NCBI RefSeq assembly: GCF_963678635.1
Contig: NC_087062.1
Coordinates: 1,920,001-1,984,000 of the forward strand
From: Symsagittifera roscoffensis
Taxonomy: Eukaryota > Xenacoelomorpha > Acoela > Convolutidae
DNA length: 64,000 nt
Reading direction: 5' to 3'
Program-made: the position numbers and the translations under genes
The notes under the pieces: generated by a model
Databases searched by the model: none
What the model was told of the DNA's origin: nothing
What the model saw: only the letters and a program-made list of their open reading frames with translations
Part shown: positions 1 to 9,328 of the stretch, in pieces
Numbering within the stretch: position 1 is the stretch's first letter
How the letters are laid out: each line of letters starts with the position of its first letter

Positions 1-720
1 CAGTAACAATGGAATTTCCACAAAAAATTACAATGTTTTTATAGGAACCTGAAATTCAAAAAAATGGAACTTTTTTAGCGACTGTTCCGAATTTGTCAAA
101 TTGAATGTTTGATAGTTTTTCTCCCATGACGATCATTTCCGTTACTTGTTTCATGGAAAATTGTAAAACATTTCTAAATCAAAGCTTTCTCCTAAGTTCA
201 AATCTAAGTTCTGGATAATGTCAATGTTCAGCTGTATTCCGTGGTGAAATCAAATCAAAAACCAGGAGACAGTGATTTTGAAAATCTTCCATAGGAAGAG
301 CTCGAACTTCTTCGTCAAACTGCATTGCTTTCATTGTTGTAGCATAGGGGCGACAAGGAGAAGTTGTATATAATGAAATCATAGCTCCTCCACCCCGAAT
401 AATTCTAAGCTCTCTCAATCGGAATTGCTAATAGTTGAAAAAGTTTTCATGAAAACATTCTGCAACAGCTGAATTTGCAACAGCTATTCTTCTGATTGGG
501 AAAATAATTAAAACATTTCCCTGAAATACTGGTTTTGATGAGATGGAATGATAAAGGTTCTTGCTTTAGTTTCCATGTAATTGTAATGAGCAGGTTGCCT
601 TTACAGACTCCATTGCCAGTATTGATGATCACATTCAGCTAGTAAAATTTTTCTATTAAACAAGAACATTCAACAATTTTCAGATTATGTAAAAATTAGG
701 TCTACCTCGAATAAGTTTAC
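1..720 (-). pseudogene. Decayed capsid-like (F54H12.2-like) gene fragment, copy 1
   Basis: Minus-strand fragments at about 685-715, 447-632 and 221-418 read collinearly. The last holds LRIIRGGGAMISLYTTSPCR and YATTMKAMQF, then LVFDLIS. The pattern recalls the F54H12.2-like proteins of invertebrates, which I believe are capsid-like and tied to integrated virus-like elements; this is from memory and needs a profile search. Frames are broken between segments and the N-terminal part is missing. The block matches 3250-3975 in direct orientation, including about 200 bp that does not look coding. Confidence 0.5.
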
Positions 721-1205
721 CTCGAACACAATTGACAAAAAATAACAACACACCCTGTAGGTGACAGCGATCTCTCGTTTCAGTATCACTTTACCGCCAC
801 CGATGTATCAAATCACTGCCTCTTTTAAAATCAAGCAATTCTCTATAAGCTAGCAGTGATGGTTTCAATAGCAGATAAATAAAACATAATCTTAAAGAAA
901 AAGACTTCCCTCAATTGGAACGCTCCAAACGAAGCCCAGGACACTGCAGTCTCAAGTGAGTGTGTTTTGCTTAATTCCCTCACCGAGGTCTTCTTCCATA
1001 TAATCCCGGATTGCCCGAGCCGCCCTACTAAGTAGCTCAAGGCAACCACGCAACCAAAATAATAGTCATAAAAAATATGTTCGGTTACTTCTGATGAACC
1101 CGATTTAGAATCCAAAATTGATCGGGAATCTCCGGGTCAACTGCTCTATTTACTCCTAATATACACACCTCGTAGGCAACCGACCTTCTATTCAACCTTG
1201 AAGGG
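721..1205. other. No gene recognised
   Basis: AT-rich sequence with one 90-codon minus-strand open frame at 843-1115 that has no recognisable domain. I see no reason to call it a gene. Confidence 0.4.
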
Positions 1206-2830
1206 ATATCTGAGGTATATAAATTCTCTCAGAGGGTCTCTTTGATTTTATCTAAGGAGGGTTGTTAGGGAGCTTAAGTCACCTCAGAGGGTTACTTCGT
1301 AGGGTATTTAGAACGCTAAGCTTTTTCCGGACGGTTACCTTGGAGGGTACCCCGAACATTTAAGTTGCTTCGGAGGGTTCCCTCAAATTCACTAAAAAAT
1401 ACGCCCCGGTGGGTTACATAGGAGGGTTCCCTCAAACAAGTTTCGCTTCAAAGGAGTCTTCAGCTACTGTCAAAATGAGTCTAAACAGGCCAAATTTTTT
1501 CTGAGTGGTTGTTCGAAATATTTCGGAGGGTTCCGTGAAACATTTTTACTAAGGAGGGTTGTTAACGGGCATAACTGAACCCGGAGGGTTCCCTAAAAAT
1601 CACGGAAACAAGTGTTTTCACCGCAGTAAAGCCTCCGATTGCGGTCTATCTAACTTAAAATAAGGTTGGTTGACCCGGTCAACCTACCCAGTAGGATAAA
1701 AACGTGGTTTTGTAAGAATTTCCATCGCTCGAAGGGTTCCCTAAAATCTGGACAAACTAACAAACTCTAAAAAACTTTCTTTTCCTGAAGTTATCAAGCA
1801 AAAAACGGTTGCGGTTCAGAAAATAATGAAAACGTCGACTGATGGTACCAAAATTGTTCCGATCGGTTTGTTAGTTTTTGAGAGTCTTTTTTCACTAATT
1901 ATATAGGTTCTTAAAGATTTTTTTTTTCACAATTCTTGCTAAAAGTGCTTGAAAACATTTGAAACGAGTGCAGTAGCCCTGTACAGTACTGGAATAATGC
2001 AAAAAAAAAACGGACCGAAATTGGTCTGGAAACAAAAATTTGGCCGAAAACTATCAAATTTGGACCCTGCAATTCCTTTTTTCCGATCTTTAAGTGTCCA
2101 GCTCTATCCACTGAGCTATTCGGAGGGTTACCAAAAAATTGTTCTAGCAACAGAGCTCGTTTTTTAGCAACTGCTAGCAGGCTCCTAACGCTTTATCTAT
2201 AAACACTCAAAAGTTCGTTTCTCAAAACATATTGACGATTTTCGGAAAATTTTGAAAATTCCGATCAATTTTTTTTGGCCAACTTCTTTTTCAGCGCGAT
2301 TTCTTTAGTTAGTGGTTAGGGGGCTTGAACTACCTACTATATCCCTACGCAGAAGCTTCTTTTTCGGAAAAACTTGGATATCCAAAACTTTGGGTTTAAC
2401 AGTTTGGTCGAAAACCGGTGTTTTTTGATAAAATTAGGGTATTTTTTGGATCTAAATGGGACACAAGTCATTTATAATAAGGATATTAACCTAGAGTAAT
2501 CCCTAATGAATAATACTATATCCTCTTTTGCACCACAATACCCGAGTTAAGACTCGTAACTCGGAAGTTCGCAATCGTTGGAGGGTACAATCGGACCGGG
2601 CCAATTGTGTCCCCCACCACTTAAGTTTTTTAAAATAATACCCGAACGATACTAAAATTGTGTTAAGGATACCTAACAGTCGTTGTGGATGTTGCCCCTG
2701 TTGTTCTTCCTTTCAAAATTCAAAACTCAAAATTCTGGAGTTTTCCTACCGTTCTTTTTATGACGAATTCGAAGCTAACGTCTTTAAAGCCTTTTTTCGT
2801 TCTCGTCGGAGGGTTCGAATGTGCCAATCC
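1206..2830. repeat. Zone of scattered GGAGGGTTCCCT-type motif
   Basis: A 9-12 base motif, consensus near CGGAGGGTTCCCTAAA, recurs in the same orientation about 15 times at irregular spacing. The clearest copies are near 1371, 1421, 1525, 1553, 1581, 1731, 2120, 2580 and 2808. The sequence between copies is not obviously repeated. Open frames of 60-80 codons in this zone do not resemble known proteins. Confidence 0.6.
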
Positions 2831-3402
2831 GGGGAAATGGCTCACATTACTTTGGGCTGAGTTGAAATTTTCTTTAAAAAATACTTTGTTAGTTGAGGAA
2901 TTTTATTAGCTGAATGAGACCCTATATACTTGAACCTGAAATCTGGAATTCTTTCGATAATTTGCAAAAGTTAGAAATTATCCATCTTTGCAATTGTTAA
3001 CTGATTTAAACCTAAAAAAAAGAAAATGATAGTTTGATGGTGTAATTTAGGTTAAAAAAGTATAATTAGTGACTTACACCCATTTAGGTATTGAATCAAC
3101 AATGTCCCGTACGCAAGTTTTATGTAGTGGTCAAAGGTTATTGATCACTGTTTTACATTCTACGTTTCTCGGGTTTTCAATTAAACAGCATTCAGACTCT
3201 TTTTTTCTGGAGTTTTAGGTCTGAAGAAAAGCAAAATAGTTGATGTAGAGACATTAACAATGGAGATTCCCACAAAAATTGCAATGTTTTTATAGGAACG
3301 TGAAAACTCAAACAAATTGAACATTTTTAGCGACTAGTCCGAATTTGTCAAACTGAATGTTTGATAGTTTTTCTCCCACGACTATCGTTTCCGTTAATTG
3401 CT

Positions 3403-4131
3403 TCACAGAAAACTGTAAAACATTTCTAAGATCAAGCTTTCTGCACTAAGTTCTGGATAATGTAACTGATTAGCTGCATCCGGTTTTGAAATCAAATCAA
3501 AAACCAGGATTCGAAAGTCTTCCGAATGAAGAGCTCGAAATTCTTCGTGAAACTGCATTGCTTTCATTGTTGTAGCATAGGGGCGACAAGGAGAAGGTGT
3601 ATCTAATGAAATAATGACTCTTCCACCACGAATAATTCTAAGCACTCTCAAACGGAATTGCTGATAGTTGAAAAGATTTTCATGAAAACATCCTGCAACA
3701 GCTGAATTTGTTTTCATTGCAACAGCTATTCTTCTGATTGGGAAAATATTTAAAACATTTTACCTGAAAAAACTGGTTTTGATGAGATGGAATGATAAAG
3801 CTTCTTGCTATAGTTTCCATGTAATTGTAAAGAGCAGGTTGCCTTTACAGACTCCATTGCCAGTTTTGATGACCACATTCAGCTACTAAAATTTTTCTAG
3901 TAAACAAGACCATTCAATAATTTTCAGATTAGCATTTGGATTACCAATATGTATGTAAAAATTAGGTCTACCTCGAATATGTCTAATCAAAACTTTGGTT
4001 TTTAGTAGTAATAACTTTTCACAAGTAAACAAATCATTGGCCAGACTGCCATAGAGTGAAAAAATTATCCCTGATCCTAGGGAATTCGCTCCATCAATGA
4101 ATGGATTCAAAACTATATATGTGAGAAGCAA
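3403..4131 (-). pseudogene. Decayed capsid-like (F54H12.2-like) gene fragment, copy 2
   Basis: Three collinear minus-strand segments: 3886-4131 (81 codons, with NFYIHIGNPNANLKIIEW), about 3745-3880 (with KTGNGVCKGNLL), and 3403-3717 (104 codons, with NSAVAGCFHENLFNYQQFRL and CRPYATTMKAMQFHEEF, ending ELSAESLILEMF). The reading frame shifts between segments. Amino-acid patterns shared with copy 1 (SPCRPYATTMKAMQF, LVFDLIS) suggest past coding constraint. This copy extends further upstream than copy 1. It could be a remnant of a Polinton- or adintovirus-like insertion; no integrase or polymerase of that type was found nearby. Confidence 0.5.
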
Positions 4132-4539
4132 GTATTCCTTTATAACTCATTGCCGACGAGTTGAATTCGTTCGATATTTGTGCTTTATAAAGATATATTC
4201 CATTGGCGTTCTAAACCATGAAAATCACCATGCAAAAACCCCGATCAGACATTGTTTTCCATAAACAAATTTTTTTTAACTTGATTTGCTAAAAAAAATC
4301 CAATTCTGTATCAAGCCTTTTAATTCCTGAGAGTAAATTTCAGGAAACTTTGTGGTTACACAGTTTTACTTGCTGTAGCCACAGTACAATCTCTAGAAAC
4401 ACGACGTTTTGAGTGGTTAAATACTCTCCTCAGAGCTGAAATCTTACAATTTTTGATAACTGTAATCGAACTCACAATGACAGAAATGAAAGCAATCGAA
4501 ATGTTTCTGCTTCAAGGCGTTCAGTTAGAAAGTTTGAAC
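4132..4539. other. No gene recognised
   Basis: AT-rich sequence between the capsid-like fragment and the foldback element. No coding signal, repeat or RNA gene was recognised. Confidence 0.4.
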
Positions 4540-5268
4540 TACAGTGCTGATTTAAATTAACCGGACAAAACGAGCTAAAATTGAAATTTAAAACGCGTTT
4601 TTCTCTAATTGGGTTGAGTTTAGGTGAAAAATTATGAAGACAAAACTTGCTTGAAAATTTAGCAAAATTATTATGGTGTAAATTGTTTTGCGAAATTCGG
4701 GCCCAAAATTTTACCCCAAAAATGGGTCATTTTGGCTTTTTTTAGTTAATCAAAGATTACGCCAAAAATACCCAGTCGATCACAGACATAAATATATCAA
4801 AGTGTGTCTCTTACGTAGCCCAACAAACTTTAAGAAGGGGACTTTCTCCAAAACATTGTGTAAGTTAATTTATTTTTGTTTGATAGACAAAAATGGACGT
4901 TTTTACTACATAAAATACCAATTTTTTATTTAAAAACAATTTTTGAACGGTTTGGAAACTTTTTTTTTGGAGAAAACACCCTTTATAAAGTTTGTTTGGC
5001 TACAAAAAGGGCTCACTTTGATATATTTATGTCTGTGATCGACTGGATATTTTTGGGGTAATTTTTGATTAACTAAAAAAATCCAAAATGACCCATTTTT
5101 GGGGTAAATTTTGGGCCCGAATTTCGCAAAACAAATTACACCATATTAATTCTGCTAAAATTTTAAGCAAGTTTTGTCTTCATAAGTTTTCACCTAAACT
5201 CAACCCAATTTGAGAAAAACGCGTTTTAAATTTCAAGTTTTGTCCGGTTAATTAAAATCAGCACTGTA
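4540..5268. mobile_element. Tc1/mariner-type foldback element (MITE)
   Basis: The left arm (about 4542-4860) is a near-complete inverted copy of the right arm (about 4955-5266), with roughly 100 bp between them. Both ends read CAGTGCTGATTT inward and both are flanked by TA (4540-4541 and 5267-5268), the target duplication typical of Tc1/mariner. The arms are about 300 bp, long for this group. There is no transposase gene, so it is non-autonomous. Short open frames over it arise from the arms and are not genes. Confidence 0.8.
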
Positions 5269-5354
5269 TGCATTTCAAAAAAATTGAGTTAGAAAATTTC
5301 TGAAATCGAGTTTTCTGATCATTATGCTGTCTGAAACAAACAGCTTTTTTCGGT

Positions 5355-5530
5355 TCATTTGATGAATAAAAAATGCATCAACTGTGTTAATTTTTTTCTA
5401 ATCGAATTTCAAGTCACATGCGATCAAACAGCCGTAAAAGTTAAAAAAGGCACGAATATTTGCGAGTGCGGTTAGAAAAAAAGAATATCCGTACTATAAC
5501 ACTAACTACAATTTGCTAGTGTAATAAAGT
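5355..5530 (+). repeat. Short interspersed element, family S, copy 1
   Basis: Shares with 21540-21712 a string of blocks in the same order: AAAATGCATCAACTGTGTTAA, then a CACATGC/CACACGC block, then AATATTTG with GTTAGAAAAA or GTTCGAAAAA, then a terminal hairpin-like segment ending TGTAATAAAG. Divergence is high, so the copies are old. Confidence 0.55.
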
Positions 5531-5950
5531 ATTCCTTATGTTGTCAATACGTTTCTACGAAGTGTTTCTCTTTTTTGTCCATTCGTTCCTCCTATAATTA
5601 TGTTTTAAAAGTTATCTTTCTGAGGCTGTCACCTTGACTAAGAGTATAACTTGTTGATCGCAATCACTTAACGCGTAAAAAAAATTACTTCCTGTTCAAA
5701 CAAACAATTTATTTCGGAAATAAATTCTGCAGTAAAAATTTCTGCTCATTAGCATTGACATTTTAAACTTTTACAAGATATTCGAAAAATCCTTTAAAAA
5801 ATGAAAAAAAAAGCTATTTTTGTGATCAAATGTTTATTTTGGTAACAAAGTAATCAAATAATACCTTTCCAGGCTCACAGAAGTTTAAGTTGGGATATAG
5901 ATGTAGCGTGTTGGGTTCACACCTTTGATCAGTCCGTTTGTTTTTTGTTC
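5531..5950. other. No gene recognised
   Basis: AT-rich sequence upstream of the kinase-like exon. If that exon is real, this is part of its intron; no second kinase exon could be found here. Confidence 0.4.
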
Positions 5951-5952
5951 AG

Positions 5953-6078
5953 CTGAAGGCTCCAATAGTACCGGAAGTGAAGGGCGAATGAGATGACGGA
6001 AACTTTGAGAAGTATGACGAAGACCCACTGCCAATGGACAAGAAGTGCTTATATGAAGAGGAGTTCAAGGACTTCTGA
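5953..6078 (+). pseudogene. PKA catalytic subunit-like last exon with in-frame TGA
   Basis: After an acceptor-like TTTTTTGTTCAG the frame reads LKAPIVPEVKGE, a TGA at 5989-5991, then DDGNFEKYDEDPLPMDKKCL and YEEEFKDF, ending in TGA at 6076-6078. The pattern (basic-Pro start, D-x-x-N-F, acidic run, terminal F-x-x-F) is the C-terminal tail of AGC kinases of the PKA catalytic type, which wraps the kinase lobes. The internal stop falls where the family usually has Gly. AATAAA at 6129-6134 fits a true last exon. Alternatives are a decayed duplicate of a terminal exon, a sequencing error (one base, GGA to TGA), or an unused alternative exon. Confidence 0.65.
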
Positions 6079-6128
6079 TCCAAAATCCAACAGAAGACGT
6101 CAATTATTGTCAACCCTTAATTGCACTT

Positions 6129-6134
6129 AATAAA
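6129..6134 (+). promoter_or_regulatory. Candidate polyadenylation signal AATAAA
   Basis: Canonical hexamer 50 bp downstream of the second stop of the kinase-like exon, on the same strand. Confidence 0.4.
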
Positions 6135-6870
6135 TTACTAATCGACTCTTTTCAAGAACCCCTGTTTTCTAGTTCCTATCAAACTAGTGTTATTGAGAAG
6201 AGAAACAAAACAGTATAACTCGAAACTCAGTAATATCTGCTTATTTGCGAGAAAATAAAACATTCAACACAGACTGTTGTATATCAAACTATTTAGAAGA
6301 GAAAAGCAATTTGAAAAAAAACGGCTTTTAAAATAACTAGTGGAGTTTATTTAAAGATGCCACTGTGGATTGAAAAGAGTCACCAAACTATTTAGAGAAG
6401 TCTAAATGAAGTATGCAAGTTGACACCAGAGTTTAATTTTAAAACTTTTGTCAGATTTGTGTAATTTTAATCATCCGAATATACATTCTAGTCAACGTTT
6501 TACCCTAATCACGCTAAAAATTGCATTATTCAACGCATAAATATCAGATTTCAAGAGCTCGATAACAACTTCGTTATCTGATAAGCCAGTTTTTTCTTTA
6601 AAAAACAATTTGTTAAATCGATAAATCGAAACTTTTAAAATGCTTTTTTTGTCATTTTTCTTTCTTACCGTTATTTTGAAATGGTTTTTAGGACAGCATC
6701 CTTTAGTAGCTGCACAGACATCAATTAAATAAATTTGGATGGTTTATCTACGAATGAGCTGTTCGGCTTTTTACGGAGATCGGCGGTTGTCCGTCAGGTT
6801 AAGAAATACATGCTTTTTTGAGTGTTATTTTGGGCCGTGAAAGGCTTCCGCACCCTCACACAACGACCAC
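6135..6870. other. No gene recognised
   Basis: AT-rich sequence with no open frame of note and no repeat that I could match elsewhere in the window. Confidence 0.4.
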
Positions 6871-6880
6871 GAATTATGAT

Positions 6881-6930
6881 TGGCCTCAAACCTCCGACCT
6901 CTCAATTGAAACGAGAGACATAGCCACTTT
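6881..6930 (-). repeat. tRNA-like head of a SINE, or tRNA pseudogene
   Basis: On the minus strand an A-box-like GTGGCTATGTCT is followed about 25 bases later by a B-box-like GGAGGTTTGAGGCC, with an anticodon-arm-like hairpin (CTCG...TGAGAG) between them. No proper acceptor stem pairs, so it is not a functional tRNA. This is the layout of a pol III promoter in tRNA-derived SINEs. Confidence 0.45.
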
Positions 6931-7795
6931 TATTCCGTTCCCAGTTTAAAAAAAGAGTATTGATGCCAACCATTAGAAATACCATATCTGTTTCATTTTA
7001 AAACATATCGAGTTCCGCATATTTCCAATAAAACAATTTTGCCGGTAATAAAAAAATTCAGAATTCCAAAAAAAGCCACGGAGCACACCAAAGGTTATCG
7101 TTTTTTGTACATTGGAAACGATATAGAGGTTAGTTTTAGGGAAAAGTTTGAAATTGATTTTAAAACAGTCACAAAAAATCAAAAACTTAGACTATTCCGA
7201 GGGCCACATTTTATGTGCAAAAAAAATTGGTCATTCCAACTTCATGAGGGGAGCTTTTCAACTCCATTCTATTCATAGAAATTTTAATATCAGATTTGTT
7301 AGGTTAGTTTTTGAGAAAAATGAACAATATTCTGTTCAAACATTCCCCTCACAGACGTTTTCGAAGGCTGTAACCCAAAGGTTTTTGGAATTCGTTAAGT
7401 TTTTGGGAAGTTTTTCAAAGCGCCTCGAAGAAATCTTTTACACTTTCGCGATACTTGTTTTTATCAAATAGAATTTCTAGGTAAACATGCCAAGCAATGC
7501 ATTCGAAACTCAAATTAGCAACTGGACTAAACTTACGAAGCGGAAACAAGGCAGACAATCTTCGAGAAGACACCAGGTGAGTCGGAAAAAATTTGAAAAA
7601 ATTTCAAGTCCCCTGAAGCTACCTTCAAGTAACTAGTACTCAGTCAGTAGTTAAATTTGAATTCAGATGAAATTGAGCATGTCAGCTGAAGAGCATAACA
7701 GGTGAAGACGGTGAAGAGGACTGAGCTTGTCAAATGATTCATCTGATTTTGTCAGACTATTTTTTAAGTAGAAAAATTCTATAATCCAATTTGAT
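6931..7795. other. No gene recognised
   Basis: AT-rich sequence with overlapping short open frames on both strands (6973-7471) that lack recognisable domains. Parts such as CTATTCCGAGGGCCACATTT resemble the degenerate repeat at 11.6-12.9 kb. Confidence 0.4.
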
Positions 7796-7862
7796 AACGC
7801 TTGCTTATCGCAAGCGTTAAAAAACATATTCCAGCTTGGTAACGCTTGTTTATCGCAAGCGT
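7796..7862. repeat. Two tandem hairpins
   Basis: AACGCTTGC-TTAT-CGCAAGCGTT at 7796-7818 and a near copy at 7841-7862. Each is a 9-10 bp stem with a 4-base loop, and the second is followed by AATAAAA. Related hairpins occur at 11250-11270, 21688-21704 and 26102-26121. Confidence 0.6.
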
Positions 7863-7924
7863 AATAAAATTAACCTAGTTCGAGAAGCTTTGATAAAAAT
7901 CTATTTCGGTGGGAAACTCGATAC

Positions 7925-8230
7925 GTTTATTTTGACTTTAAAATTTTTGCTGTTCGATAGATAATGTCTTCTTTTCAAGGAAGGAATTGAACTGAATCTC
8001 TAAAAAAATAAAAGTCAATAAAGTTGCCCCAGAAAAAATTTCAAAACATTTCCTGAAAAAAAAACGTTAAAAAATTATCGATATTTTTCCTGGAAAAAAA
8101 AGAAAAAATCATCGCGATCTATATAGGAGTCTAAACTACGTTCATCAAAATTTTGCGAGCTGGAGATTTGCATCAATTGCAAAACCACATTAAAGCATTG
8201 CAAGCTCGCAGACAGTAAACGAAAGGAAGG
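7925..8230. repeat. Dispersed repeat, family R, copy 1
   Basis: Shares ordered blocks with 12825-13060, including GCTGTTCGATAG, TTTTCCTGAAAAAAA, a TCTAT-rich step and AACTACGTTCATCAAA. Weaker similarity extends to 13240-13420. No terminal structure was identified. Confidence 0.5.
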
Positions 8231-8566
8231 CCACTAAGTCGACAAAAAACAATTACTACTAAAAACTTTTGAAAGTTCTGAAAATTTTCAATTTTCAGGC
8301 TCTCCCTCCGAAATTACACAAAAGGATGAAAAACTTTGTTGTCCTCGAAATGATGCAAAGTCATGTCACGACGTGGATAAAACATAAGCCGAAATTAAAT
8401 TTTGAGCTAAAACATCAAAATTTCAAAAAAAAAAAACAGAATTGTAAACTTTAAAAACAGGTATAAACCAAAAACAATTCAAATTGCAAGAAAACCGAAG
8501 ACCATAGGGGAACAAGCAAACGACTTAAAATTTGTACGAAACAGAATACTTTTCGTTTAATAAAAT
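8231..8566. other. No gene recognised
   Basis: A-rich sequence; a 61-codon plus-strand open frame at 8269-8454 is lysine-rich because of A-runs and has no domain. Confidence 0.4.
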
Positions 8567-8645
8567 GGGTCCTGGCCAGATTTGAATCCTTGACTATTGC
8601 CTCCCCAGGCATAGTAGTTATCTCTAGACCAAGTGTTCCACCAAA
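8567..8645 (-). repeat. tRNA-like head of a SINE, or tRNA pseudogene
   Basis: On the minus strand TTGGTCTAGAGATAACTAC (A-box-like) is followed by a short hairpin, TGCC...GGCA, then AGGATTCAAATCTGG (B-box-like) and CCAGGACCCA. The order and spacing match a tRNA, but the acceptor stem does not close. This fits a tRNA-derived SINE or a decayed tRNA gene. Confidence 0.5.
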
Positions 8646-8650
8646 TTGAA

Positions 8651-9209
8651 TTTATTTTAGGCCAAGCAGTCGAATTTGTTTAAGAAAATTTTCCCCCGAA
8701 TTTGATATCGATTGCTTATATCAATTTGATATCGATCGCTTATCATACGCGTACTAAATCATTGCGTTAATTTTTTGAGTTGTCCATTGCTTTCTTCGAC
8801 TCAACTTTAAGTCAAAAAGTTTGATTTAAATTTTATTTAAAATAATGATGATCGTACAAACAATTAAACCAAACTGCTACAGATATGCGAATTTTTCAAA
8901 TCAGTTGGTTAGTTCCGCTATGTTGTTGAGTTCACGATTCCCATCGAAAACATTCAAAATAAATCTAAATTTAATAACTAAAATATGTACATTCTATTGG
9001 AATACTTCTATGCTGTTATTGTCAGTGAAGAGTAGAAAAGATCAAGGCTATCGGGATAAAAAAGGAGAATAGAACAATTTCCACTGCGAAGATTGTAAAT
9101 TAAGTTCTCTTTGTGCATGTTTCTTCAATCGATGCGGCTGGTTGTTCGGCCGTTTGGGTGAGTGAATAGAACAGACAGGCGAAAAGGAGATGAGCATGAG
9201 GGCAGGCGC
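8651..9209. other. 3' flank of the GRDP-like gene
   Basis: Presumably contains the 3' untranslated region; a minus-strand AATAAA lies at 8832-8837. Otherwise no feature recognised. Confidence 0.4.
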
Positions 9210-9328
9210 CTACCCCCCGCATCCGCCGCATCCGCCGCCGCATCCTCCTCCGCATCCGCAGCATCCTCCTCCGCATCCGCAGCATCCTCCTCCATCTCCT
9301 CCTCCACACCCAGCACAACCTCCACAGC
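9210..9328 (-). CDS. GRDP-like terminal exon, Cys/Gly-rich tail
   Basis: In the phase set by exon 7 it encodes 38 residues consisting almost only of Gly and Cys (units such as CCGCGGG and CGGGCGG), then TAG at 9210-9212. Acceptor TTTGCTTCAG before 9328. The longer open frames over the same bases read Arg/Met-rich or Glu/Ala-rich and are shadows. Such CGG repeats are typical of the C terminus of GRDP proteins. The tail might bind metal or form disulfides; that is inference. Confidence 0.85.

Noticed and set aside
4688-5061. Two plus-strand open frames over the Tc1/mariner-type foldback
   Set aside because: They lie in the inverted arms and have no transposase motifs.
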